Below are positions 12,722 to 20,311 of a stretch of 36,437 bases of DNA, piece after piece. The position numbers were made by a program, and so were the translations under genes. The stretch is from Clostridia bacterium (GTDB taxonomy: Bacteria > Bacillota > Clostridia > Christensenellales > Aristaeellaceae). Under the pieces are notes generated by a model, which saw nothing but the letters and a program-made list of their open reading frames with translations, was not told where the DNA came from and did not search any database. Location of the stretch: positions 1-36,437 of the forward strand of contig JAFWEL010000081.1 of assembly GCA_017512905.1 (NCBI GenBank). The letters are read 5' to 3'. Positions within the stretch are counted from its first letter, which is position 1, and each line of letters opens with the position of its first letter.

Positions 12722-13912
12722 TTATTCAGCCCTCAGCGTCACCGGGAACCCGGGAAGGGTGTGGTCCTTCCCGTCCCAATCCCCCTCGCCCTCCAGGCGC
12801 ACCGTCAGGGTGAGGTCGTTCGGCAGGTAGCCCAGGCCGTCGTATTCCGCCTCGAGGGTGCCCTCGCCCTCTATTCCGCCCGAGAAGCGGTATTCCATGT
12901 CCCTTGAATCCGTGAGGACGAAGCTGTACCAGGTGTCGTCCGCTTCGGCGGCCTCCGGCCAGATTGTCGCGGGATCGGGGAAAGCGCCCGCCTCCGCGTC
13001 GATATAGAGCTTGATGTGCACGGCGGAGGCCTCGGCCCGGGCGCTGACCTTCGCGCCGTTGATTTCGCCCTCCCATTTGTAGCTTCGGGTTTCGGCCTCA
13101 GACCGGCTGACGGCGGCGGTCAGCGTCGCCAGGGGCTGCTCGTCATGCTTTTCGTAGCAGGTTTCCCCGTCGAACCAGTACCAGGAGGTAGACAGCTCCA
13201 CCGGCAGGGTGAGGTTCAGGCTGTCGAGATCCCGGACGGATTCCGGCAGCGGCGTCTCAAACTCCTGGATGCAGTAGAGCAGGCCCTCCTCGCCGTCCTC
13301 CATGGCCGCGGCATGGAGGGGCAGGGTCACGCCCCCGTCGGTCGTGCAGCGGTCGCCGAGGCCGATCATGTATTCCACCACGCCATAGGGCTGCTTCCGG
13401 TCGATGGCGGCCCGGAAGGCTTCGTTGGCATCCGGGTCGCCCTCCACGATCCCATAGGCTTCGAGCAGGAAATCTTTGTTTTCGGTCATCTGAGCCAGCT
13501 CCGTCTCCGTGGGCGTGAACGGCTCACAGCGCTGGTAATTGTCGAGGGTATAGGCCACGATCAGGCTCTGTCCGTCGTAATAGGCGCTGTCGATCCGCGC
13601 TTTTGAGACGCCCAGGGCGTCGGTGGTGACCTCCACGGCGTCGTTGACGACCAATGCGGCATCCGGCGCGACGACCTGCAAGCGCCGGTCGTTCCTTCCA
13701 AAGTGGTCGAACAGGTTCAGCCCCACGGCCAGCGCCGCGCCGGTCAGCGCGATCACGGCCAGCACGGCGGCCAGTATCGTCAATGTCATCTTTCGCTTCA
13801 TAACGGGTCTTGCCTCCCCTTCCTTGACCTGTCGGAGGGCGGCGTCCACGGCGCTCGTGAAGCCCTCATCCGGCATGCCCAGCGCGTCGATGAAATCCTC
13901 CCTGCGAATCAT
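12722..13912 (-). CDS. DUF4179 membrane protein, putative anti-sigma factor
   Basis: The 396-aa protein has a short cytoplasmic N-terminus (about 1-38), one membrane segment (TLTILAAVLAVIALTGAALA, about 43-62) and a large outer region with the DUF4179 features (LFDHFGRNDRRLQVVAPDA, then a beta-rich part). It overlaps the sigma factor gene by 4 nt and is cotranscribed with it. Such pairs act as sigma/anti-sigma couples: the cytoplasmic part holds the sigma factor and the outer part senses envelope change. No classic zinc-binding anti-sigma motif is visible, so binding is presumably through the helical N-terminus. SD GGAGG lies about 7 nt before the start, inside the end of the sigma gene. The signal sensed is unknown. 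Confidence 0.82.
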   Translation of the reverse strand: MIRREDFIDALGMPDEGFTSAVDAALRQVKEGEARPVMKRKMTLTILAAVLAVIALTGAALAVGLNLFDHFGRNDRRLQVVAPDAALVVNDAVEVTTDALGVSKARIDSAYYDGQSLIVAYTLDNYQRCEPFTPTETELAQMTENKDFLLEAYGIVEGDPDANEAFRAAIDRKQPYGVVEYMIGLGDRCTTDGGVTLPLHAAAMEDGEEGLLYCIQEFETPLPESVRDLDSLNLTLPVELSTSWYWFDGETCYEKHDEQPLATLTAAVSRSEAETRSYKWEGEINGAKVSARAEASAVHIKLYIDAEAGAFPDPATIWPEAAEADDTWYSFVLTDSRDMEYRFSGGIEGEGTLEAEYDGLGYLPNDLTLTVRLEGEGDWDGKDHTLPGFPVTLRAE

Positions 13913-14376
13913 TTGAACACCTCCTCCGACAGCAGTTCCCTGAGTTTGTTACGCCCGCGCATCAGCCGCACCTTGACGGCGCTCTCCCCGATGCCCAGCA
14001 TCCCGGCCACCTCCCGGACGCCATAGCCCTCTATGTAGTACAGCAGCACGCACATGCGCTGCTTTTCGTTGAGGGCCATCAGCGCGAGATACAGGTCGCG
14101 ATGCTCCGGTTCGGGTTCGCGCTCCGGCGGGGCGTCCATGGCCACCGTGCGCCGGTTGCGCCGCTGGATGTCGTGGCAGGCGTTGATGAGTATGCGTATG
14201 AACCAGGTCTCGAAGAATTTGGGTTCCCGAAGGCCATCCTGTTTTTCCCAGGCGCGGAGTATGGCCTCCTGGGCGGCGTCCTCACGGTCGTGGGGCTCCC
14301 CCAGCTGGGCGTGGCAAACCCGGTGCATCACCGGCTTCAGCGCCTCCACCCGGCGGGCAAATGCATCGGCGGTCAT
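13909..14376 (-). CDS. ECF-type RNA polymerase sigma factor
   Basis: A 155-aa ECF sigma factor. Region 2 covers about 10-75 (DREDAAQEAILRAWEKQD, FETWFIRILINACHD) and region 4 about 100-150 (LLYYIEGYGVREVAGMLGI, then SAVKVRLMRGRNKLRELL). It directs RNA polymerase to a small regulon, probably linked to the envelope. The linker is rich in Pro and Glu. The start ATG has AAGGA about 10 nt upstream. A matching ECF promoter lies in front of it, which suggests autoregulation, and the downstream DUF4179 gene overlaps by 4 nt. Confidence 0.93.
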   Translation of the reverse strand: MTADAFARRVEALKPVMHRVCHAQLGEPHDREDAAQEAILRAWEKQDGLREPKFFETWFIRILINACHDIQRRNRRTVAMDAPPEREPEPEHRDLYLALMALNEKQRMCVLLYYIEGYGVREVAGMLGIGESAVKVRLMRGRNKLRELLSEEVFK

Positions 14377-14412
14377 GCGCGTTCATCCTTCCTGTGTTTG
14401 TAGCTACATGGA

Positions 14413-14442
14413 TTAGACGGAGCGGGAGGGGCGAATGGTTAC
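14413..14442 (-). promoter_or_regulatory. ECF-type promoter of the sigma operon
   Basis: On the minus strand TGTAACC (GTAACC at 14442-14437) and CGTCTAA (14419-14413) are 17 bp apart. This is the usual layout of ECF promoters (AAC-type -35, CGTC-type -10) about 37 nt ahead of the sigma gene. Confidence 0.65.
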
Positions 14443-14475
14443 AAACAAAATCGGGGCTGTATAAGATAATTGCAA

Positions 14476-14494
14476 GGGCGCCGATGCGGCGCCC
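14476..14494. repeat. short GC hairpin with GATGC loop
   Basis: GGGCGCC-GATGC-GGCGCCC. The same loop and a related stem occur at 15676-15700, so the two belong to one small repeat type, here flanking the BRO gene segment. Confidence 0.55.
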
Positions 14495-14585
14495 CGCCCG
14501 GCTGCGAATCCATTCGCTGTACCCGGCAGACCGCGCATCGCCGCCCCTTCTATTACAGGTTCTAATCTTTTTCGGATATCTGCTG

Positions 14586-15449
14586 CTATTTATTCTCGTC
14601 CGTAAGATCGACCACATCTTCAATAAGGTTTGTCACAACCGAATTAAGCTTGGCTGCGTTATCGGGGGTGATGACCGGCTTGCCCGTCCTGGCTTCAATT
14701 TCCTTGCGAGCGTTTCCGGCGATTGAGCCGCCCTCACGGGCAACAACCTGATTCTGGGTCAGTCCTTGGGGATTCTGCGCCCGGGTCAGTTCTGTTGTAG
14801 TCGCTTCTGCCAGCATATTCAAGGCAAGCTCGAGGGTGCTCATGTTATCCCGGAGGTTCTCTTTCTTCAGCCCCTTCAAATCCTTGTAGCGGCGCGTCGT
14901 CATGCCGGACCAGGCTCTGGTGACTTCATCGGTCAGTATAGCATATTCCCGGCCTTCCCTGACGCCATGCGCTTTCCACGCATCCGTCAGTTCCTTGCGG
15001 GCGCGAATGGTCTGGAGGCGCTGGTTGATCCATTCCGGAGAATAGCCGAGACGGGAATAGGTTTCCAGCGCCCTGTCGATCGTCAGCTCCGGGTCGATGG
15101 TTTCGTCGATGCGTTCCCGGCCTACTTCTGCCAGCCACATCTTGAAAGGCTCTGCTTTGGGAGAGGGGATAGACTGGATCAGACGGAGAAGCTGCTCGGT
15201 CGTCGCCACGTCGGTATTATACCGCTTTCCATCTTTATGGGATTTGAGCTTCAGTTGGTTACAATTTGTAACCGACTGATTCCCTTCGTCCTTAAGGCGC
15301 TTCTTGAGGACCTTCCAATAGTTGTTCGGATTAGGAGAGTCCGTGAGAACAGCAATCACATCAACAACGGAGAAATACCATTCCTCATGGTCATTGTCCC
15401 ATGCCGTTCGGACGGGCTGATCCTCGAATAGCTGAAGTTTATCGTTCAT
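14586..15449 (-). CDS. BRO-N / DinD-like phage antirepressor-type protein
   Basis: The 287-aa protein opens with a Bro-N domain: a short strand, then DNDHEEWYFSVVDVIAVLTDS and NNYWKVLKKRL, then TEQLLRLIQSIPSPKAEPFKMWLAEVGRERIDE. The C-terminal half resembles DNA-damage-inducible protein D (RLGYSPEWINQRLQTIRARK, later GLTQNQVVAREGGSIAGNAR). Bro-N proteins bind DNA and are typical of phages and mobile elements; stand-alone chromosomal copies are common in gut bacteria. The start at 15449 has GAGG 9 nt upstream. It is a single gene with no phage genes beside it, between two related GC hairpins. A role in a stress response is possible but not shown by the sequence. Confidence 0.85.
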   Translation of the reverse strand: MNDKLQLFEDQPVRTAWDNDHEEWYFSVVDVIAVLTDSPNPNNYWKVLKKRLKDEGNQSVTNCNQLKLKSHKDGKRYNTDVATTEQLLRLIQSIPSPKAEPFKMWLAEVGRERIDETIDPELTIDRALETYSRLGYSPEWINQRLQTIRARKELTDAWKAHGVREGREYAILTDEVTRAWSGMTTRRYKDLKGLKKENLRDNMSTLELALNMLAEATTTELTRAQNPQGLTQNQVVAREGGSIAGNARKEIEARTGKPVITPDNAAKLNSVVTNLIEDVVDLTDENK

Positions 15450-15516
15450 TGATTTATTCCTCTATTTTTTATATCCATTGTATGATTATGGTATCGAACA
15501 TATCTTCTGCATCTCA

Positions 15517-15660
15517 TTAATCCGATGTTAATAAACAACGATATTCTTTTCCCGACAATTCAACCGCATCAGCAAGTCTGTCCCCCTTGACATAGGAAAG
15601 CAGCCTCGCCGTCTCCAGCCTGGCTGCTTCCTCAGTGTGTTTTTTATAGCCTCTTTGGCA
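15517..15660 (-). pseudogene. 3' gene fragment, unknown family
   Basis: On the minus strand a clean frame without a start codon ends at TAA 15517. It reads ...CQRGYKKHTEEAARLETARL, continues with LSYVKGDRLADAVELSGKEY and ends RCLLTSD. The stretch looks like the helical C-terminus of a real protein with codon use like its surroundings, but the frame opens into the GC hairpin at 15676. I take it as the leftover tail of a gene cut off by the repeat or by a deletion; the family is not recognised. Confidence 0.4.
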
Positions 15661-15675
15661 TGCTGTGGCATTCCC

Positions 15676-15700
15676 CCGGGGCGTCGATGCGACGCCCCGG
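15676..15700 (-). terminator. GC hairpin with GATGC loop, downstream of alaS
   Basis: A perfect 10-bp stem CCGGGGCGTC/GACGCCCCGG with a 5-nt loop, 20 nt past the alaS stop. It can end the alaS transcript, but it lacks a U-run and is related to the repeat at 14476-14494. Confidence 0.5.
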
Positions 15701-15720
15701 CTACCATGTTTTACGGTCGG

Positions 15721-17676
15721 TTATTCCCCGATCGTGGCCTTGATCCTGCGCACGCCGGCGGAGGAGGCCTCCTCCTTCTTGATCTTGAAGGACTTCAAAT
15801 CGCCGGTGTTGGTGGCGTGGGGGCCGCCGCAGATCTCCTTGGAGAACTCGCCCATGGTGTACACCTTGACCCGCTCGCCGTACTTGCTCTCAAACAGGCC
15901 GATGGCGCCCTGGGCCTTGGCCTCGGCCACGGTCATCTCCTCGCAGGTGATGGGCGCGGCGGCCTGGATGTACTCGTTCACCAGGCGCTCGACCTCCTTC
16001 TTCTCCTCGTCGGTCATCTTGCGGCCGAAGGAGAAGTCGAAGCGCAGGCGCTCGGGGGTGATGTTGCTGCCCTTCTGGGCCACCTCGGGGCCGAGGACCT
16101 TGCGCAGGGCCGCGTGGAGCAGGTGGGTGGCGGTGTGCAGCTTGGTGGTCTGCTCGCTGTGGTCCTGCAGGCCGCCCTTGAAGCGCTGCTCCGCGCCGGC
16201 GTGGCTGTTCTCCTGGTGCTTCTTGAAGCGCTCCTGGAAGCCCTCCACATCCACCTCGATGCCCTTCTCGGCAGCCATCTCCTCGGTGATCTCGATGGGG
16301 AAGCCGTAGGTGTCGTACAGCTTGAAGGCGCTGCGGCCGTCCATCTTTTCGGTGGCCTTGAGCAGGCTGTCGATGGTCGCGTCGGAGACGGTGCCGTCCT
16401 TCACCTGCTCGATGATGGGCTTGTTGTCCGGGCTGGGGGGCAACTGCTTCAGGGCGGCGGCCACGGCGTCGGGATCGGCCTTGTTCGCCTTCAGGGCGGC
16501 GAAGGCTTCCCGCTTCTTCATCATGTTGCCGTAGACCTTTTCAAACTCGGCCTGGCCCTTCTTCAGGGTCCTCTGGAAGCGGTCCTCCTCCAGCTTCAGC
16601 TGTTCAAGAATGTGTTCGCCGTTGCGCTCAAGCTCAGGGTAGACTTCCTTGTACTGGTCGATGATGACCTGGGCGATCTCGCAGGTGAAGCCCGCGGGCA
16701 TGCCCAGCTTCATGCCGTGGCGCACGGCCCGGCGGATCAGGCGGCGCAGCACGTAGCCCTGGTCCACGTTGGAGGGGGTGACGCCCCGGTCGTCGCCGAT
16801 GATGAAGGTGGCGGTGCGCATGTGGTCGCTGATGATGCGGATGGACTTGGTGGTCTCCTCGTCCTGGCCGTACTTCTTGCCGGAGAGCTCCTCGATCTTT
16901 CCGATGATGCCGGAGAAGATCTCGGTCTCGTAGACGGTGTTCGCGCCCATCAGCACGCAGTAGGTGCGCTCCAGGCCCATGCCGGTGTCCACGTTCTTCT
17001 GCTTCAGCGGGATGAAGGTGCCGTCGGCCTGCTTCTCGTACTGCATGAACACGTCGTTCCAGATCTCAAGGTACCTTCCGCAGGAGCAGGCGGGGGAGCA
17101 GTCCGGGCCGCAGGGCGGCTGGTCGCGGATGATGAACATCTCGGTGTCCGGGCCGCAGGGGCCGGTGATGCCGGCGGGACCCCACCAGTTGTGCTTCTTG
17201 GGCAGGTAGAACAGGTGGTCGTCCTTCACGCCCTGGGCGCGCCACAGGTTGGCGGCCTCCTCGTCCCGGGGGGCGTCCTGGTCGCCCTCAAACACGGTGA
17301 AGGCCAGCTTGTCGGGGTCCAGGCCCAACCAGTCGGGGCTGGTCAGGAATTCCCAGCTCCAGGGGATCATCTCGGCCTTGAAGTAGTCGCCCAGGGACCA
17401 GTTGCCCAGCATCTCGAAGAAGGTCAGGTGGCTGGGGTCGCCCACGTCGTCGATGTCGCCGGTGCGGATGCACTTCTGCACGTCGGTCAGGCGCTTGCCC
17501 ATCGGGTGCTTCTCGCCCATCAGGTAGGGCACCAGCGGATGCATGCCGGCGGTGGTGAACAGCACGGTGGGATCGTTCTCGGGGATGACCGACGCGCTGG
17601 GGATGCGGGCGTGGCCCTTTTCCTCGAAGAAGCGCAGGAACAGGCTGCGCAGCTCGTTGGCGGATTGGATGTTCAT
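15721..17676 (-). CDS. alaS: alanyl-tRNA synthetase, compact form without C-Ala
   Basis: This enzyme charges tRNA-Ala and clears mischarged Ser/Gly-tRNA. The catalytic class II domain is at the N-terminus (FTTAGMHPLVPYLMG, then GPCGPDTEMF, then DTGMGLERT). The editing domain keeps its zinc ligands: HTATHLLH (His514, His518) and CGGPHATNTGDL (Cys616, His620). The protein ends just after SSAGVRRIKATIGE at 651 aa, whereas standard bacterial AlaRS is about 870-880 aa and goes on with a coiled coil and the C-Ala (DHHA1) domain. The stop is followed by a hairpin, and no C-Ala frame is visible downstream, so this looks like a naturally short form rather than a frameshift. An inserted segment near 415-440 is rich in Asp and Pro. 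SD AAGGAGG lies 8 nt before the start; the gene is controlled by a T-box. Confidence 0.95.
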   Translation of the reverse strand: MNIQSANELRSLFLRFFEEKGHARIPSASVIPENDPTVLFTTAGMHPLVPYLMGEKHPMGKRLTDVQKCIRTGDIDDVGDPSHLTFFEMLGNWSLGDYFKAEMIPWSWEFLTSPDWLGLDPDKLAFTVFEGDQDAPRDEEAANLWRAQGVKDDHLFYLPKKHNWWGPAGITGPCGPDTEMFIIRDQPPCGPDCSPACSCGRYLEIWNDVFMQYEKQADGTFIPLKQKNVDTGMGLERTYCVLMGANTVYETEIFSGIIGKIEELSGKKYGQDEETTKSIRIISDHMRTATFIIGDDRGVTPSNVDQGYVLRRLIRRAVRHGMKLGMPAGFTCEIAQVIIDQYKEVYPELERNGEHILEQLKLEEDRFQRTLKKGQAEFEKVYGNMMKKREAFAALKANKADPDAVAAALKQLPPSPDNKPIIEQVKDGTVSDATIDSLLKATEKMDGRSAFKLYDTYGFPIEITEEMAAEKGIEVDVEGFQERFKKHQENSHAGAEQRFKGGLQDHSEQTTKLHTATHLLHAALRKVLGPEVAQKGSNITPERLRFDFSFGRKMTDEEKKEVERLVNEYIQAAAPITCEEMTVAEAKAQGAIGLFESKYGERVKVYTMGEFSKEICGGPHATNTGDLKSFKIKKEEASSAGVRRIKATIGE

Positions 17677-17693
17677 GGGAATTACCTCCTTAT

Positions 17694-17713
17694 CGCGGTA
17701 CCGTGGTACCGCG
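17694..17713 (-). promoter_or_regulatory. GGTACCGCG hairpin between the T-box terminator and the alaS SD
   Basis: The palindrome CGCGGTAC-CGTG-GTACCGCG lies between the T-box terminator and the SD of alaS. It repeats the GGTACCGCG half of the T-box core. It may be a leftover duplication or an extra fold that affects translation. Confidence 0.45.
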
Positions 17714-17975
17714 CAAAATATAGCGCATCTGTCATCTCAAGGACGAACAGATGCGCTTCGCGGTACCACCCTGATTGATTCTTGCATGAATGGAAGAATC
17801 CTCTCGATTTCTGTAACGGGGAAAACCGCCGCGCCATTTCCTGCGCGGGGCGTGGGATTGCGTGCAATCCCGGGGGAACCGGCCGGCCCCCCGTCCCGCT
17901 TGCCGCCTCGCACCGTCCGGCGGCTCTCTGAAAGCGCGATGAGGGGCGCATTCCCCATGCGCCTTTTGATATCGA
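17714..17975 (-). promoter_or_regulatory. T-box leader (tRNA-Ala) with terminator
   Basis: On the minus strand the leader has a Stem I with CAGAGAGCCG and GGTGCGAGGCGG motifs (about 17925-17890) and the T-box core AGGGTGGTACCGCG (17772-17759). A terminator with 10-bp stem GCGCATCTGT/ACAGATGCGC (17756-17723) follows, with TATATTTTG after it. Uncharged tRNA-Ala should favour the antiterminator and raise alaS expression. I cannot fix the specifier with certainty; a GCC triplet in the GC-rich part of Stem I would fit alanine. Confidence 0.9.
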
Positions 17976-17980
17976 CGCCA

Positions 17981-18010
17981 ATTATAGCACTTCAAAACGG
18001 CGGGTGTCAA
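17981..18010 (-). promoter_or_regulatory. promoter of the alaS leader
   Basis: Consensus TTGACA (18010-18005) and TATAAT (17986-17981) on the minus strand with an 18-bp spacer, directly ahead of the T-box. Confidence 0.8.
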
Positions 18011-18071
18011 CCGGCGCAGTGTGAAAATTATGACGGTGATGGGGGAATTATGATATAATATTGGAAATGAC

Positions 18072-18101
18072 TTGATAAAAAAGCGATGAAAGTGCTACAA
18101 T
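18072..18101 (+). promoter_or_regulatory. promoter of the caspase-like gene
   Basis: TTGATA (18072-18077) and TACAAT (18096-18101) with 18 bp between them, 33 nt before the chosen start. A TATAAT at 18054-18059 is an alternative. Confidence 0.5.
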
Positions 18102-18133
18102 GATACATATTAATAGGAGGAGGTATGTATATC

Positions 18134-20293
18134 ATGAACACAAATCCTCATACTGCCCTGCGGCGCGCGCTGGCCGTGCTGCTGGCGCTGCTCCTGGCCG
18201 CATCCCTGCCGGCCCTGGCGGAGGACGCTCCCTTGGAACTGGACGACGCGCCGGCGCTTGAGGTCGACGATGCAGCGAGCCTGTCCATCGATGCCCTGCC
18301 GGAGCTTTCCGGAGAAGCGTCGTTGAACGACATCGACTTGAGCCTGTCCGAGGACATCGACCTGGCGCTGTCTGACGACGTCAGCCTTCCCCCGGCGGAA
18401 GCCGAGTCGGATGGCGACGCCGATAACACCTCGAAGCCCATGCCCCAATATAAGGCGATGAATTACAAGATGACGATGGTTGAGGATGGGAAGCTCACCA
18501 TCAACAAGCAGGACGTGTTGCGCATCTTCTCAAAGAATGCCGACATCGCCTCCTGGACCGTCAGCAAGGACAATCTCGTCAAAGTGAATCGGCAGGACGA
18601 CAGCCGCAACACCATCGTCGTCGACCCCATCGCTGTGGGCAGCGTCAACATTGCCATCAAGCTGACCAACGGCACGCAGATGACCCTCTCCCTTACAATC
18701 GAGGATGCCTACGCACTCAAGCGCCTGTCCTTCTCCAAAAAATCGGCGACGCTGCTGGTGGGCCAGGACATCGATCTGAAACAACTCTATGTCGTAGAGC
18801 CTGTCTACGCCAACTACAACATCGACTTCACCACCTCCGACAAAAACATCGCCCGGATGAGCCGGGACTGCGTCGTTACGGCAGTGAAGCCGGGCAAGGT
18901 CACCGTTACCGTCGCGTCGGACAACGGCCTGAAGGCCAAAATGAATGTGGTGGTGAAGGCCAACTGCACCGGCGCGCTGCATACCAAGCCCACCGCCAAG
19001 GCCGTGGCAAAGCTGGCCAAGAAGTGGACCCTGCAGCCCAAATCGCTGGAAATGAAGGGCGACGGCAGCATCGTCTGCCAGCTGTGGCTGCTGAACGGCA
19101 GCGCGGGCAAGCTGACCGCCATCAATAACCTGGACCTGTCTGTCAGTATGAATGACAACACCGGCGACACCCCGATTGCCCGGAACACCTTCAAGGTCGT
19201 GAAGGTCGACTGCGCCGAGAACAAGTGGCAGACTGTCACCCTCACCTTCCCCGCCAAATCGATATCCTGCCCGGCCTTGTCCTTCCCCAATCTGAAGGCG
19301 AAGGACCTGAGCTTCAAGTTGTACAGCACGCCCGGCGCAGCCAGCACCGGCAAGGTCAAAAAACCCGCCTACCTGTCCACCGCCATTGCTTCGGGCGCTT
19401 CCAAAAACCCCGTCAAATACCGGGCGCTGCTGGTTTCCGAGAGCGACTTCTACAATTCGCATGAAAAGGACCCAGCCAAGCGCTGGGAGCGCATCAAGCG
19501 CAACAAGGGCGATGTGGCGCTCATGAAGGCGATGCTCGGCCGGGTCAAAACCCCGGACGGCGGCAAGTACCAGGTGACGACCGAGAACAACACCACCGCA
19601 AGCGAGCTCAAGCAGCTGGTCAAAAAGACCTTTGCCGGCGCCAACAAGAACGACGTTTCCCTGTTCTTCATCGCCACCCACGGCGACAGCAGCGATAGCG
19701 CTGCCGAAAAGTATACCGGCGCGCTGTGCATGGCCTCCCACGGCGAAGTGGACCCCGATTGGGTCACCCTTGCCGAGCTGAGAGACATGCTGCTGGAGGT
19801 GCCCGGCAAGGTGATCGTCATCCTGGAGAGCTGCGGCTCCGGCGCGGCGGTGTACAAGGCGAACGACAGGAATGCCGCACAAAGGCAGGCCCGTGCCGCC
19901 GAGGCCTTTGACAGGCAGGCGGTGGAAGTCTTCCGCAGCGCCGACCCCGGCGTGATCGAAGGGGACGATGTTCCCAACACCGGCGATTTGCGCAAGGTCA
20001 ACAAGTTCTATGTGCTCACCGCCGCCGCCTACCGCGAGGAAAGCTGGGGCTCCGAGCCCAAAGCCCATAACGATTTCACGGTATGGTTGTGCAATGGCGT
20101 GGGCAAGTCCGGCGCCATGCCGGCCGACAAGCAGTTTTCCGGCAACGAGAACGGCACAGTGGACCTGCACGAGCTGTACCGCTACATATCAGGCGTTGGC
20201 GACCGCTACCAGGAGATAGACTTAAACAATCTAATCTATTTCCAGCATGTGCAGGTGTACCCCAGCGACCTGCGCTTCCCCCTGTTCAAGTAA
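18134..20293 (+). CDS. secreted caspase-like cysteine peptidase with Ig-like domain
   Basis: This is a secreted protein of 719 aa. A signal peptide (RRALAVLLALLLAASLPALA) ends at ALA-E, followed by an acidic low-complexity stretch rich in Asp, Ser and Leu (about 28-100). An Ig-like (Big_2) domain lies near 190-275 (LSFSKKSATLLVGQDIDL ... VKPGKVTVTVAS). The C-terminal third is a clan CD (caspase/legumain-like) domain: the catalytic His516 in FFIATHGDSSDS and Cys567 in VIVILESCGSGAAV. Such enzymes usually cut after a basic or acidic residue; specificity is not readable here. ATG 18134 is chosen because AGGAGG lies about 10 nt upstream, while ATG 18125 is too close to it. The deacetylase gene follows after 18 nt and is probably cotranscribed. 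Confidence 0.82.
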   Translation: MNTNPHTALRRALAVLLALLLAASLPALAEDAPLELDDAPALEVDDAASLSIDALPELSGEASLNDIDLSLSEDIDLALSDDVSLPPAEAESDGDADNTSKPMPQYKAMNYKMTMVEDGKLTINKQDVLRIFSKNADIASWTVSKDNLVKVNRQDDSRNTIVVDPIAVGSVNIAIKLTNGTQMTLSLTIEDAYALKRLSFSKKSATLLVGQDIDLKQLYVVEPVYANYNIDFTTSDKNIARMSRDCVVTAVKPGKVTVTVASDNGLKAKMNVVVKANCTGALHTKPTAKAVAKLAKKWTLQPKSLEMKGDGSIVCQLWLLNGSAGKLTAINNLDLSVSMNDNTGDTPIARNTFKVVKVDCAENKWQTVTLTFPAKSISCPALSFPNLKAKDLSFKLYSTPGAASTGKVKKPAYLSTAIASGASKNPVKYRALLVSESDFYNSHEKDPAKRWERIKRNKGDVALMKAMLGRVKTPDGGKYQVTTENNTTASELKQLVKKTFAGANKNDVSLFFIATHGDSSDSAAEKYTGALCMASHGEVDPDWVTLAELRDMLLEVPGKVIVILESCGSGAAVYKANDRNAAQRQARAAEAFDRQAVEVFRSADPGVIEGDDVPNTGDLRKVNKFYVLTAAAYREESWGSEPKAHNDFTVWLCNGVGKSGAMPADKQFSGNENGTVDLHELYRYISGVGDRYQEIDLNNLIYFQHVQVYPSDLRFPLFK

Positions 20294-20311
20294 TACCACA
20301 GAGGTATCATC

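Noticed and set aside
15637-17778. A 713-codon plus-strand frame over alaS
   Set aside because: Same antisense artefact; alaS has motifs, SD and T-box.
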